A stretch of 64,000 nt of DNA from Dyella_A sp035685805 (GCF_035685805.1 NZ_DASSAB010000033.1:1-64000); one strand, 5' to 3'. Numbered from the stretch's first letter, positions 16,486 to 25,649 are shown. The notes: generated from the letters alone by a model not told the origin. Translations and numbers: made by a program.

Positions 16486-17652
16486 ACTGTCCACGTCGAG
16501 GTTGGGCGGGCGCTGGGCGATAGTCACCGAAAGACGAAACGGCACGCCGTTGCGCAGCCCCGAGACATCTACCGTGCTGCCGGGCTTGAGTGCCGCCTCA
16601 CGCTTGCGCAGGTCGGACGGATCCGCAATGTCGTCGTGGCCTATCCGCAGCAGGATGTCATGCGCCTGGATGCCGGCTGCCGCGGCCGGGCTGCCTGGAT
16701 AGACCTCGGCAACCTCCACGCCGCGCGCCGCTGCCGGCAGGCCGCTGTCTGCCGCCACGGGCACGAAAGTGTAGTCGGCGCCCAGCCAGCCGCGCACCAC
16801 GTGGCCACTGTCGATGATCTGGTCGAGCACCTTCTTGGCGTTGTCCACGGGAATCGCAAAGCCAATGCCTTCGGCGTTGGCGGCCTTGCCGATCAGCAGG
16901 GTGTTGATGCCCACCAGATTGCCCTGGGCGTCGATCAGGGCTCCGCCGGAGTTGCCCAGGTTGATTGCCGCATCGGTCTGGATGAAGTCCTCCGGGCTCG
17001 CGCTGCTCAGCTGGCGCCCAATCGCGCTGACGATGCCCATCGTGACGGTCTGGTTGAGCCCGAAGGGGTTGCCGATCGCCAGTACCACGTCGCCCGCCCG
17101 CACCTCGGTATGGGGCCGGATGTGGGCCACTGGCAGATTGCCGGCGTCGATCTTCAGCACGGCCAGGTCGGTTTCCTGGTCGGCGCCGACCAACGTGGCC
17201 TTGGCTACCCGGCCGTCATACAGCAGCACCTGGATGTCGTCGGCGTTGGCAATCACGTGGTTGTTGGTAAGCACATAGCCATCGGCATTGACGATGACCC
17301 CGGAACCGAGGCTCTGCTCGCGCCGCTTGTACGCCGGTCCTGCCGGGCGTCCGCCGAACAGGCGTTGCAGCAGCGGGTCCGAGTACATGCGCAAGGCCTG
17401 CTCGGTCACCGTCTTGTTGGCATAGATGTTGACCACCGACGGCGCCGCCCGGGCCACCGCATCGGCATAGGACAGCGTGGGGCCGGCCGCCGGTGCGGCC
17501 ACTGCGGCGGCGGGCGGGTTGGCGTCGAGACCGAAACGCTCGCGCAGCCGCTGGCCGCTGCCGGGCCAGAACAGCCCCACCACGAACGCCAGCGCGAGTC
17601 CGAGCACCACGAATCGGGCGATGAAAGCGAGCGTGCCGGCGGCGTGTTTCAT
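16471..17652 (-). CDS. Membrane-anchored HtrA-type serine protease (DegS/AlgW-like)
   Basis: A 393-residue periplasmic S1C protease. One N-terminal span (residues about 10-30) anchors it. The triad is His132 (TNNHVI), Asp162 (TDLAVLKID) and Ser235 (GNSGGAL). A single PDZ domain follows at about 290-380 (VYPGSPAAAAGIQAHDILL). One PDZ plus a membrane anchor fits DegS/AlgW, which start the RpoE/AlgU stress response by cutting the anti-sigma factor, better than DegP/DegQ with two PDZ domains. No sigma or anti-sigma gene is adjacent. It is divergent from petABC. Confidence 0.9.
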   Translation of the reverse strand: MKHAAGTLAFIARFVVLGLALAFVVGLFWPGSGQRLRERFGLDANPPAAAVAAPAAGPTLSYADAVARAAPSVVNIYANKTVTEQALRMYSDPLLQRLFGGRPAGPAYKRREQSLGSGVIVNADGYVLTNNHVIANADDIQVLLYDGRVAKATLVGADQETDLAVLKIDAGNLPVAHIRPHTEVRAGDVVLAIGNPFGLNQTVTMGIVSAIGRQLSSASPEDFIQTDAAINLGNSGGALIDAQGNLVGINTLLIGKAANAEGIGFAIPVDNAKKVLDQIIDSGHVVRGWLGADYTFVPVAADSGLPAAARGVEVAEVYPGSPAAAAGIQAHDILLRIGHDDIADPSDLRKREAALKPGSTVDVSGLRNGVPFRLSVTIAQRPPNLDVDSSLEG

Positions 17653-17732
17653 GGAGTGGGCTTTCGTAAAATGATGCGCGGAAGCTGAGCGCGCGCGCCG
17701 GGCTGCGGCGCGTCACCGCAGAGCGGGTTTGA

Positions 17733-17761
17733 TTGTACGGGGCAGGGGCTGACGCTACACT
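17733..17761 (+). promoter_or_regulatory. Candidate petABC promoter
   Basis: TTGTAC and TACACT are separated by 17 bases. The -10 matches four of six consensus bases and the -35 only the TTG. A start near 17768 would place the whole structured leader at 17794-17945 within the petA transcript. Confidence 0.35.
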
Positions 17762-17793
17762 AACGCGATTTTTGCGGGTGCCGGATTCCGTCC

Positions 17794-17945
17794 GGTGCTT
17801 GCCAAGCAGGCCGTTCCGGTTTGTCCACGTCATGTTCTGAAGGGGCAGCGTCGTTCGCGGGTTTTCGCGTGCCGCGCAAGCTTCGGAACGGGTCGCGGGC
17901 CTCCGGGCATCCAGCCCCGGGCTGTTGACCTGCTTCGCAAGCACC
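17794..17945 (+). promoter_or_regulatory. Structured 5' leader (possible cis-regulatory RNA) before petABC
   Basis: Bases 17794-17810 are the reverse complement of 17929-17945 at 16 of 17 positions, 118 bases apart. Immediately inside, CCGTTCCG (17811-17818) pairs perfectly with CGGAACGG (17884-17891). The right-hand remainder folds as CCGGGC with GCCCCGG (one bulged C), and the centre has a CGCG/CGCG stem. The result is a closed multi-branch fold that ends 53 bases before the petA start codon. I recognise no known RNA family. Besides this element and the candidate promoter, 17653-17998 holds nothing I can name. Confidence 0.55.
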
Positions 17946-17998
17946 AGTGGAAGCCACCGGTCCGCACCTCAATGGCATTGCAAGTTCCGGAGAGCCTG

Positions 17999-18604
17999 AT
18001 GGCGAATGAAGTCGTCGATCACGGCCGCCGCCGTTTCCTCACAGCCACCACCGCGGTGGTGGGTGGTGCAGGAGTCGTCGCGGCAGTCGTGCCCTTTATC
18101 AAGACGTGGGAACCCAGCGCGCGCGCCAAGGCCGCCGGTGCTCCGGTGACGGTGGACATCAGCAAGATCGAGCAGGGCCAGAAGGTCACCTTCCCGTGGC
18201 GCAGCCTGCCGGTGTTCGTGGTGAACCGCACCAAGGCGCAGCTCGCGGTGTTGCCGATGGTCGATTCGCGTCTGGTCGATCCCACGTCCACGGGCATCTC
18301 GGCCGACCAGCAGCCGAAGTACGCGCAGAACGAAAGCCGCGCGATCAAGCCGGAATGGCTGGTGGTGGTGGGCATCTGCACCCACCTTGGCTGCGTGCCG
18401 GACTTCGTCCCGGAGATCAAGCCCGAGCCGTTCGACCCGAACTGGAAGGGTGGCTTCTACTGCCCCTGCCACAAGTCGCGCTACGACATGGCCGGGCGCG
18501 TGTTCCAGGGCGTGCCCGCGCCGAAGAACCTGCAGGTGCCGCCGTATCACTTCGTCGACGACAGCACCATCCAGATCGGCGTTGATCCGAAGGAGGCCAG
18601 CTGA
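17999..18604 (+). CDS. petA: Ubiquinol-cytochrome c reductase Rieske iron-sulfur subunit
   Basis: A 201-residue subunit of the bc1 complex that carries electrons from ubiquinol to cytochrome c1. The N-terminus has a twin-arginine-type signal anchor (GRRRFLTATTAVVGGAG). The 2Fe-2S ligands are Cys127/His129 (CTHLGC) and Cys155/His158 (CPCHKS), with a Cys132-Cys157 disulfide. ATG 17999 follows GGAGAG; an upstream ATG at 17972 would add nine residues. Its TGA overlaps the petB ATG by one base, the head of a coupled operon. Confidence 0.96.
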   Translation: MANEVVDHGRRRFLTATTAVVGGAGVVAAVVPFIKTWEPSARAKAAGAPVTVDISKIEQGQKVTFPWRSLPVFVVNRTKAQLAVLPMVDSRLVDPTSTGISADQQPKYAQNESRAIKPEWLVVVGICTHLGCVPDFVPEIKPEPFDPNWKGGFYCPCHKSRYDMAGRVFQGVPAPKNLQVPPYHFVDDSTIQIGVDPKEAS

Positions 18605-19905
18605 TGGCTAACGTATTCTCCCGCGTGGGTGACTGGGTCAACGAGCGTGCTCCGAACATGATGCCTGCGTATCGCAAGCACATGACCGAGTACTACGCGC
18701 CGAAGAACTTCAACCTCTGGTACTACTTCGGTTCGCTGGCGCTGCTGGTGCTGGTCAACCAGATCGTCACCGGCATCTTCCTCACCATGAACTACAAGAC
18801 CAGCGCGCTCGAAGCGTTCGCCTCGGTCGAGTACATCATGCGTGACGTGGAGTGGGGCTGGCTGATCCGCTACATGCACTCCACCGGCGCCTCGCTGTTC
18901 TTCATCGTGGTGTTCCTGCACATGTTCCGCGGCCTGATGTACGGCTCGTTCAAGAAGCCGCGCGAGCTGGTGTGGGTGCTGGGCATGCTGATCTTCCTGG
19001 TGCTGATGGCCGAGGCCTTCATGGGCTACGTGCTGCCGTGGGGCAACATGTCGTTCTGGGGCGCCAAGGTGATCATCTCGCTGTTCGGCACCATCCCCTA
19101 CATCGGCGACGCGCTGGTGCAGTGGATCATGGGCGACTACATCCCGGCCGACGCGACGCTCAACCGGTTCTTCGCACTGCACGTGATCGCGATGCCGCTG
19201 GTGCTGCTGTTGCTGGTGGTGCTGCATATCGCGGCGCTGCACGAGGTGGGATCCAACAACCCTGACGGCGTGGATATCAAGAAGGGACCCAAGGGCAACC
19301 GCTGGGATGCGCTGAAGCCGGCCGACGGCATTCCGTTCCACCCGTACTACACGGTGAAGGATCTGGTCGGCGTGGGCTTCTTCCTGCTGATCGCCGCGTT
19401 CATCATCTTCTTTGCGCCGACCTTCGGTGGCTGGTTCCTGGAGCACGACAACTTCATCCCGGCCAACAACCTGGTGACGCCGTCGCACATCAAGCCGGTG
19501 TGGTACTTCACCCCCTTCTACGCGATTCTCCGCATGATCCCGTCGTTCCTGGGCACGGCGTTCTGGGGCGTTCTGGGCATGTTCGGCGCCATCGCCGTGC
19601 TGTTCGCCATGCCGTGGATCGACGTGGGCAAGGTGCGCTCGATCCGCTATCGCGGCACGGGCTACAAGGTGGCGCTGGGCGTGTTCGTGCTCTCGTTCAT
19701 CATGCTCGGTGCAGTCGGTGCCGGCGTGACGGCCGAGGTGATTCCCGAGTGGTTCGGCGACGTCGACGTGACGTTCTGGGAGAACCTGTTCGGCCGCGTG
19801 ATGACCTTGATTTACTTTGGCTTCTTCGTCTTCCTCGGGCTCTACACGCGCCTTGGCTGGGAGTCGACCAAGCCGGTTCCGGAACGGGTGACGATGCATG
19901 ACTAA
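18604..19905 (+). CDS. petB: Cytochrome b of the bc1 complex
   Basis: A 433-residue eight-span membrane subunit binding both b hemes and the quinone sites. Early features are the first-span region FNLWYYFGSLALLVLVNQIVTG, and the helix with RYMHSTGASLFF followed by VVFLHMFRGLMYGS. The second heme-ligand helix contains FFALHVIAMPLVLLLLVVLHIAALH. The Qo-site PEWF-like element appears as PEWFGD in the C-terminal part. The C-terminal domain is fused, not split as in b6f. The gene overlaps petA by one base and petC by eight. Confidence 0.96.
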   Translation: MANVFSRVGDWVNERAPNMMPAYRKHMTEYYAPKNFNLWYYFGSLALLVLVNQIVTGIFLTMNYKTSALEAFASVEYIMRDVEWGWLIRYMHSTGASLFFIVVFLHMFRGLMYGSFKKPRELVWVLGMLIFLVLMAEAFMGYVLPWGNMSFWGAKVIISLFGTIPYIGDALVQWIMGDYIPADATLNRFFALHVIAMPLVLLLLVVLHIAALHEVGSNNPDGVDIKKGPKGNRWDALKPADGIPFHPYYTVKDLVGVGFFLLIAAFIIFFAPTFGGWFLEHDNFIPANNLVTPSHIKPVWYFTPFYAILRMIPSFLGTAFWGVLGMFGAIAVLFAMPWIDVGKVRSIRYRGTGYKVALGVFVLSFIMLGAVGAGVTAEVIPEWFGDVDVTFWENLFGRVMTLIYFGFFVFLGLYTRLGWESTKPVPERVTMHD

Positions 19906-20629
19906 GCGCTATTTTTTCTCGATCGCGCTGGCCCTCGGCCTGCTCGCCGGCAGCCTGTCGGCTGCGGCCTCCGAGGAGGGCGGCCTGCCCTCGTCCGGTG
20001 CCAGCATCAACGATCAGGCGTCTCTCCAGCGCGGCGCCAAGCTCTTCTTCAACTACTGCGCGGGCTGCCATTCGCTCAAGTACATGCGCTACTCGCGCAT
20101 GGCGGAAGACCTTGGCCTGTCCGAGCAGGAGGTGATGCAGAACCTCAACTTCACCGGCGCCAAGTTCGGCGAGACCATCGAGTCGCACATGCCGGCCGAA
20201 GAGGCCGCCAAGTGGTTCGGCAAGGCACCGCCGGATCTGTCGCTTGAAGTACGTGCCAAGACCGCTGACTGGGTCTATGCCTACCTCAATGCGTTCTACG
20301 TGGACCCGAGCCGCCCGGTGGGCTGGAACAACACGGTGTTCCCGAACGCCGCGATGCCGAACCCGCTGTGGGAGCTGCAGGGTGTGCAGACCGCGGTGCG
20401 CAAGGAAGGCGAGGAGGGCGTCGAGAAGCTCGAGCTCTCCAAGCCGGGCAAGATGACCCCGGCGCAGTACCAGCAGGCCACGCGTGACCTCACCAGCTTC
20501 CTCGAGTACGTGTCCGAGCCGGCGGCGATCCAGCGCAAGCACTACGGGATCTGGGTGCTTCTGTTCCTCGCCGGCTTCACCTTCCTGGCTTACCTGCTCA
20601 AGAAGGAATACTGGAAGGACGTGCACTGA
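19898..20629 (+). CDS. petC: Cytochrome c1 of the bc1 complex
   Basis: A 243-residue periplasmic cytochrome held by one C-terminal span (HYGIWVLLFLAGFTFLAYLLK). The signal peptide ends near residue 24. The heme-binding CxxCH is Cys54-Cys57-His58 (YCAGCHSL). The family P-N-P-L element appears as AAMPNPLWELQG. The distal methionine is not assigned. It overlaps petB by eight bases and completes petABC. Confidence 0.96.
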   Translation: MTKRYFFSIALALGLLAGSLSAAASEEGGLPSSGASINDQASLQRGAKLFFNYCAGCHSLKYMRYSRMAEDLGLSEQEVMQNLNFTGAKFGETIESHMPAEEAAKWFGKAPPDLSLEVRAKTADWVYAYLNAFYVDPSRPVGWNNTVFPNAAMPNPLWELQGVQTAVRKEGEEGVEKLELSKPGKMTPAQYQQATRDLTSFLEYVSEPAAIQRKHYGIWVLLFLAGFTFLAYLLKKEYWKDVH

Positions 20630-20651
20630 GCGTCGCTCCATTGGTAACCCT

Positions 20652-20676
20652 GCGGCGGCCACTGGCCGCCGCGTTA
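20652..20676 (+). terminator. Terminator-like hairpin after petC
   Basis: GCGGCGGCC and GGCCGCCGC flank the loop ACT. The following tract, GTTACGTTG, is only weakly T-rich, so termination may be partial and sspA-sspB may receive read-through. Confidence 0.5.
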
Positions 20677-20700
20677 CGTTGTTAGTCGGGGAGATTGCGC

Positions 20701-21327
20701 ATGGTTCAAAGCGCCCGTTCGCGTACGGTGCTCACCCTTTACACCACCGCCGATGACGTCCAGTGTCATCGCGTGCGTCTGCTGCTGGCCGCCAAGGGCG
20801 TCAGCTACGAGCGGGTGATGGTGGAACCCGGCAAGCCGCCGGAAGATCTCGTCGACCTGAATCCGTACGCGAGCACGCCGACCCTGGTCGATCGCGATTT
20901 GACGCTGTACGACACATCGGTGGTCTGCGAGTACCTCGACGAGCGCTACCCGCATCCGCCGCTGATGCCCATCGATCCGCAGTCGCGCGCGCGACTGCGC
21001 CTCGCGGCGGTGCGTATCGAGCGCGACTGGCTGCCGGAAGTGGACATCATCCGCGCCGGTGGACGCCCCGCCGACGCGGCGCGCAAGCGTCTGCGAGAGC
21101 ACCTGCTGGTGGCGTTGCCGCTGTTCAAGGCGGCGAAATTCTTCCTCAATCCGGAAATGAGCCTGGCCGATTGCCTGGTGGCTCCGGTGGTCTGGCGGCT
21201 GCCGTGGCTGGGCGTGGATCTGGGGCGCGAGGGGCGTCCGATCCTCGACTACGGCGAGCGGCTGTTCAACGGCCAGGGCTACGCGCGCAGCCTTACCGCG
21301 GAAGAAAAAGCCATGCGGGCGGCATGA
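20701..21327 (+). CDS. sspA: Stringent starvation protein A homologue (GST fold)
   Basis: A 208-residue RNA-polymerase-associated protein of the glutathione-transferase fold. The N-terminal thioredoxin-like domain (LTLYTTADDVQCHRVRLLLAAKG, then DLNPYASTPTLVD, then SVVCEYLDERYPHPPLMP) is followed by an all-helical domain (about 90-205). SspA binds sigma-70 RNA polymerase in stress and phage transcription; it lacks GST activity. The ATG at 20701 has GGGGAG eleven bases upstream. The petABC-sspA-sspB order is common in gamma- and betaproteobacteria. The stop overlaps sspB. Confidence 0.93.
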   Translation: MVQSARSRTVLTLYTTADDVQCHRVRLLLAAKGVSYERVMVEPGKPPEDLVDLNPYASTPTLVDRDLTLYDTSVVCEYLDERYPHPPLMPIDPQSRARLRLAAVRIERDWLPEVDIIRAGGRPADAARKRLREHLLVALPLFKAAKFFLNPEMSLADCLVAPVVWRLPWLGVDLGREGRPILDYGERLFNGQGYARSLTAEEKAMRAA

Positions 21328-21785
21328 TGGGCGCCGACGAAGCGCCGCCGATGAGCTCCAATCGCCCGTATCTGCTGCGGGCGATCTACGACTGGATCTC
21401 GGACAATAACCTGACCCCGTACATCCTGGTCGATGCAGGCAAGGAGGGCGTGCGGGTGCCGCCGCAGGTGATCAAGAACGGCCAGGTCGTGCTGAATCTC
21501 GCCATGCGCGCTGTGGCCAACCTCGACCTGGGCAACGACTGGATCAGCTTCCAGGCCCGCTTCTCCGGCGTCAGCCAGTCGATCCTCATTCCGGTTCACG
21601 CCGTGCTGGCGCTTTATGCGCAGGAAAACGGGCAGGGCATGATGTTTCCCGCCGAAGAGGGTGATGGCGACACGCCGCCAACTCCGCCAAGCGACGGCGG
21701 TGAACCGCCCGCTGGTCCCGACGCCGGCCCCGATGGCGACGACAAGCCTCGTCGCGGCGCGCCGCACCTGCGGGTGGTCAAGTAG
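21324..21785 (+). CDS. sspB: ClpXP protease specificity-enhancing factor SspB
   Basis: A 153-residue adaptor that delivers ssrA-tagged peptides to ClpXP. The folded domain (SSNRPYLLRAIYDWISDNN to about residue 105) dimerises and binds the tag. A flexible acidic, proline-rich linker (PPTPPSDGGEPP) ends in the ClpX-binding tail RRGAPHLRVVK. Two ATG codons overlap the sspA stop; a third at 21351 begins exactly at the conserved domain and is also possible. Confidence 0.92.
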   Translation: MMGADEAPPMSSNRPYLLRAIYDWISDNNLTPYILVDAGKEGVRVPPQVIKNGQVVLNLAMRAVANLDLGNDWISFQARFSGVSQSILIPVHAVLALYAQENGQGMMFPAEEGDGDTPPTPPSDGGEPPAGPDAGPDGDDKPRRGAPHLRVVK

Positions 21786-21857
21786 CGGCCAGCGTTCCTG
21801 CGTACGCGCGCGCAAGGCGCGTACGCATGGAACTCGCTGCACCGCGTACTGCGCTTT

Positions 21858-22298
21858 TCAGTCGCCTCGCTGCTCCAGGCGCGGGCGCGGGCGGAGCGGC
21901 ACCACGTTGTCGGGAGCGGTCAAGCGGGCTTCCGGTTCGGCCGCTTCTTTCGGGCCGTCTGGGGCGGATACCGCCCCCACCGTGTTGAACCAGCGGCTCG
22001 TCGGCAGCTGCACTTCCGTGACTCGTCCCGCGGCCATCCAGAGCCGGCCATGGCTGCGGTCGTCTCCGGCCACGCTGACATCGAAGCCGTAGCAACGCTC
22101 CAGCAGGCGCTGGCCGTCGATGCGGCGCAAGCGCAAGGCGCGCATGCCTACCGTTTCGTCCAGCAGCTGAAGCTCGTGACGCTCGCACAGGCGGCGCACC
22201 TCCAGCACGGCTACCTCTCGCGCCCGGGCAAGCTGGAGCCATGTCACCACGATGCCGCCGAGGCAGACAAGAAGCATGAGGTCGTGCAGATTGCCCAT
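21858..22298 (-). CDS. DUF3301 family membrane-anchored protein
   Basis: A 146-residue protein of unknown function. An N-terminal span (MLLVCLGGIVVTWLQLA) is followed by a conserved cytoplasmic region (AREVAVLEVRRLCERHELQLLDETV, then RYGFDV-like CYGFDVSV and DDRSHGRLWMAAGRV). The C-terminal 40 residues are low complexity. DUF3301 proteins are small inner-membrane proteins of gammaproteobacteria with no established role. It lies about 100 bases downstream of nadC on the same strand. Confidence 0.8.
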   Translation of the reverse strand: MGNLHDLMLLVCLGGIVVTWLQLARAREVAVLEVRRLCERHELQLLDETVGMRALRLRRIDGQRLLERCYGFDVSVAGDDRSHGRLWMAAGRVTEVQLPTSRWFNTVGAVSAPDGPKEAAEPEARLTAPDNVVPLRPRPRLEQRGD

Positions 22299-22394
22299 CT
22301 CCGCAGTGTGTGTGCCGCCGGGCGGCTCCGCAAGGCCAGGCGCCGCGAGCGTGCAGCGCGGGGACCGGTGCGGGGATGAAGTTCGCTGGCGCCG

Positions 22395-23252
22395 CTAGTG
22401 CAACCGCAGGCGCAGCGAAAGATCGACCGCCCTGACGTGCTTGGTCAGCGCGCCCACCGACACGAAGTCGACGCCACTGGCGGCGATCTCGCCGATGCGG
22501 TCCAGGTCGACGTTGCCGGATACTTCCAGCGACGCCCGGCCATTGGCGATCCGCACCGCTTCCCGCATCGAAGCCGGGTCGAAGTTGTCGATCATGATGC
22601 GATCAGCGCCGGCATCCAGCGCCTGTCGCAGCTCATCGAGCGTTTCCACCTCGACTTCCAGCGGGAGATCCGGATGAATGCGGCGGCCGTTACCCACCGC
22701 CAGCGCAATGCTGCCAGCGGCGATGATGTGGTTTTCCTTGATCAGGATGCCGTCGTGCAGGCCGATGCGGTGGTTGACGCCGCCGCCGCAACGCACCGCG
22801 TACTTCTGCGCCAGTCTCAGGCCCGGAATGGTCTTGCGGGTATCGAGCAGCCGCGTCCGCGAGCCGGCGAGCGCAGCCACGAACCCGGCAGTGACCGTGG
22901 CGGTGCCGGAGAGCAGCTGCAGGAAATTGAGCGCCGAACGCTCCGCGGTGACCAGCGCACGTGCGTTGCCTCGCAACCGGCATAGCGTGCTGTCGGCCGG
23001 GACGCGATCACCGTCGACGGCGTTCCACTCGATGCTTACCTCGGCGTCCAGCGACCTGAAACATGCGTCGAACCAGGCGCTGCCAGCCAGTACCGCGGGC
23101 TCGCGACAGACCAATACCGCCTCGGCCGAGGCATCGGCCGGTAGCAGGTCGGCCGTTGCGTCTCCGGAACCGAGATCTTCGGCCAGGGCTCGTTCGACAT
23201 CCTGCTGGATCAGTTCGGCGGCAGGGCGGGCGAAACGGTTCTCCGACGTCAT
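22395..23252 (-). CDS. nadC: Nicotinate-nucleotide pyrophosphorylase (quinolinate phosphoribosyltransferase)
   Basis: A 285-residue enzyme of NAD synthesis: quinolinate plus PRPP gives nicotinate mononucleotide, CO2 and pyrophosphate. An N-terminal open-faced domain is followed by a beta/alpha barrel with ERSALNFLQLLSGTAT, LLDTRKTIPGLR, KYAVRCGGGVNHRIGLHDGILIKENH (split here only for length) and EVEVETLDELRQAL, all family landmarks with the Arg/Lys substrate ligands. It overlaps the end of the DUF1631 gene by four bases (ATGA), so translation is coupled. Confidence 0.95.
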   Translation of the reverse strand: MTSENRFARPAAELIQQDVERALAEDLGSGDATADLLPADASAEAVLVCREPAVLAGSAWFDACFRSLDAEVSIEWNAVDGDRVPADSTLCRLRGNARALVTAERSALNFLQLLSGTATVTAGFVAALAGSRTRLLDTRKTIPGLRLAQKYAVRCGGGVNHRIGLHDGILIKENHIIAAGSIALAVGNGRRIHPDLPLEVEVETLDELRQALDAGADRIMIDNFDPASMREAVRIANGRASLEVSGNVDLDRIGEIAASGVDFVSVGALTKHVRAVDLSLRLRLH

Positions 23253-25537
23253 TCGTGCTCTGCGTTATCGGCGGCGGGTTGGCTGAGCCGGCCCACGATG
23301 GCATCCATGGCGCGGTCGAAGAATGCGTTGGAGGCCAGCAGTCGGGCGGTTCCGTCGGCAAAGGACGCAGCCAGCTCCGGCGGTGAATAATCGCCCACCT
23401 TCAGACCGCGCCGGTTGACGAACAGGTAGCGTCCGCTCATCGGGCTGATCCACGACAGCTTCGCCCGTTCAACCGCACCTTCGGCCGGACAGAACTCGAC
23501 CCAGACGCCCGGCTTCATCGCGCCCACCGTTGCCATCTGCTCGCGTACCTCCGGCGGCAGGATCGCGAGCGACTCCTCGGCCTCCAGCTCCACCGCTGGG
23601 GCGGGCTCGGGTACCGACTCGACGATCGACTGCACGCTCTCCGGAATGGCGGGCGGGGCCTGGATCGGGCTCGCGTCGGCGGGCGCCGCGGGGGCTTCAC
23701 CCAACTGCTGGCGGTAGTAAGCCTGCAGCTGGGTCAGCAGCCGCTCGACGTCGTCCTCCTGGAACGCGACGTTCGCCAGGCCGCGGCGCAGCGCGCGCTC
23801 GATACCGGGCAACATCTGCCGCAGCGTGGCGCGACCTTCTTCGTCTCCGGCCAGCCGGGTGCTGGCAATCAGCTCGTTCACGAAGCGCAGACCATCGGCG
23901 AATTCCGGCGAGCCATCGCCTTGGCGCAACAGGATCAGTACCAGGTAGTTCGCCCAGGCGCGCGCGAGCACGCCATGGATCAGTGGCGGCAGCGGCTTGC
24001 CATCGATGCGGTCGAGGATTTCGCGAGCGGCGCGACGGCGGGCCTGCTCCAGCTTCTCGCGGCCGCGAGTGGACTCTGCCACGCGCTGCTCGGCCAGCTC
24101 CGCGCGCTTGCGGGTCAGTTCCTGGAACTCCTGCAGATCAACGGCCAGGCGCTCGAAAATGCCCATGTCGTCATCGAAGTCGTGCAGCAGCTGCTCGACG
24201 ATGGACTTCACCTTGTCGTGCAGGCGACGATCCTTGTCGGACTCTTCCGACCAGCCCTTGGCAACGTCCGCCAGGCTGTCCAGCAGCCGGCGTGCCGGAT
24301 GCTGGCGGTGAGCGAACAGCCGCCGGTCCAGGATTGCCGCCTTGAGATAGGGAATCTGCAGCCGGGCCAGCATGACCTGCATCTGCGCGGGCAGGTTGCG
24401 GTCCTCGAGGATGAACTCGAACAACATGCTGACCAGGTCGATGGTGTCTTCATCGATGGATGACACGTGGTGCGGACGCTCGCCGCGCAGGGAGCCGATC
24501 TGGTTGAACAATTGCTCCTTGAGCTGGGCCACCTCATGCGCGATGTCGGCGCCGGAGGCGTCCCCGTAGTTCGGCAGCGAGCCGTCGGTTGCGATCTGGC
24601 TCTGCAGCACGCTCAACGCACCGAGCAGCTCATTGGCTGTGGGAATCGTCTGCGGCCCCGGTGCCGCGCCGCCACCGAGGCTGCCGTTCGGCTGGCCGCG
24701 GCGAGCGCTGAACAACGCGTGCAGCGTATGGAGCAGGTTGCCGGCGTCCTCGGCCGCGCCATCGATGCCTGTCCCGTCGGCCGCGTCGCTACCGGCCGGG
24801 CCGCGGCTGGCGGCCCCGCGCGCGGCCGTGCCGCGGGCAATCTCGCGCCGCAGCTGCGGCAGCACGCCGGCACGCACGAGTTCGACGTTCAACTCCTGGT
24901 ACAACTCTTCCAGTCCGGAGAGGACATAGCGGTCAAACAGCTTGTAGATGATCAGCTTGACGCGCATGTCGGCCGCCAGCTCCCGCATCGCCTGCCGGAA
25001 CGTCTGGGTAAGCACGCCCGGCCCGACCGGGTTGTTCGCGTCGTCCACCTTGATGCCGCCGCAGATCACGCCCAGGCGCTGGTTTACCGCGAACAGCTCG
25101 CGGGTCAGGCGCGCCTCGTTCTTGCTGATCATGCTGGTGATCGCCAGCGACTCTTCCAGTTCGTTGTCGGCCACCAGGCTGAGCTCGACCCCGCCGGTCG
25201 TGACGGGCGGGGCTTCGGCGGACGCGGCGCGCCGGTTGGCAGCAAAATCGGACAAGCCGCGACTGAACTGGGCCAGATAGCTGCGCTCCACGGCAGGGCG
25301 GCGCTTGCGCACCTCGCGCATGCCGTCGAAATAGTGCATCTGCGCCGCGTTGTTCTCGGCCTTTTCCGCGAGATCGAACAGCGCGTCATCAACGTGCTCG
25401 AACATGTTGCCCAGCAGCTTCTGCAGCTTGCGGCTGGCGGTGTCGCGAACCGCGTGCAACAAGTCGCCCAGCCGCTCTGGCGAGTCGCTGCGCTGGCTGA
25501 GACTGACGATCTTGGTTGGTTCGATGGCGTCTTTCAT
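23249..25537 (-). CDS. DUF1631 family protein, large cytoplasmic, unknown function
   Basis: A 762-residue soluble protein. DUF1631 covers nearly the whole length, beginning near LLHAVRDTASRKLQKLLGNMFEHVDDALFDLAEKA (quoted in part). It is mostly helical and charged, with Ala/Gly-rich linkers (about 230-275 and 600-640), and ends in a small beta-rich, PilZ-like segment (GVWVEFCPAEGAVERAKLSW, then RYLFVNRRG). Such C-termini occur in DUF1631 proteins that may bind c-di-GMP; an RxxxR motif is not obvious here. ATG 25537 is preferred over an upstream codon. Coupled to nadC. Confidence 0.8.
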   Translation of the reverse strand: MKDAIEPTKIVSLSQRSDSPERLGDLLHAVRDTASRKLQKLLGNMFEHVDDALFDLAEKAENNAAQMHYFDGMREVRKRRPAVERSYLAQFSRGLSDFAANRRAASAEAPPVTTGGVELSLVADNELEESLAITSMISKNEARLTRELFAVNQRLGVICGGIKVDDANNPVGPGVLTQTFRQAMRELAADMRVKLIIYKLFDRYVLSGLEELYQELNVELVRAGVLPQLRREIARGTAARGAASRGPAGSDAADGTGIDGAAEDAGNLLHTLHALFSARRGQPNGSLGGGAAPGPQTIPTANELLGALSVLQSQIATDGSLPNYGDASGADIAHEVAQLKEQLFNQIGSLRGERPHHVSSIDEDTIDLVSMLFEFILEDRNLPAQMQVMLARLQIPYLKAAILDRRLFAHRQHPARRLLDSLADVAKGWSEESDKDRRLHDKVKSIVEQLLHDFDDDMGIFERLAVDLQEFQELTRKRAELAEQRVAESTRGREKLEQARRRAAREILDRIDGKPLPPLIHGVLARAWANYLVLILLRQGDGSPEFADGLRFVNELIASTRLAGDEEGRATLRQMLPGIERALRRGLANVAFQEDDVERLLTQLQAYYRQQLGEAPAAPADASPIQAPPAIPESVQSIVESVPEPAPAVELEAEESLAILPPEVREQMATVGAMKPGVWVEFCPAEGAVERAKLSWISPMSGRYLFVNRRGLKVGDYSPPELAASFADGTARLLASNAFFDRAMDAIVGRLSQPAADNAEHE

Positions 25538-25649
25538 CGCCGTCCCCCGAGGCGTTGCCGCATGGACAACAGCGGCCACTGCGGCCGCACGAGTCCCAAC
25601 AATAAGCCCAGTTTGATTACCGTGTCATGCGCTGGGCAGCAGTTTTTCG

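Noticed and set aside
17794..17945. Known structured RNAs (SRP 4.5S, 6S RNA, RNase P) for the petABC leader
   Set aside because: The SRP GGAA/tetraloop region, the 6S long hairpin with central bubble and the RNase P core are not present. The fold is a multi-branch with a long closing helix.
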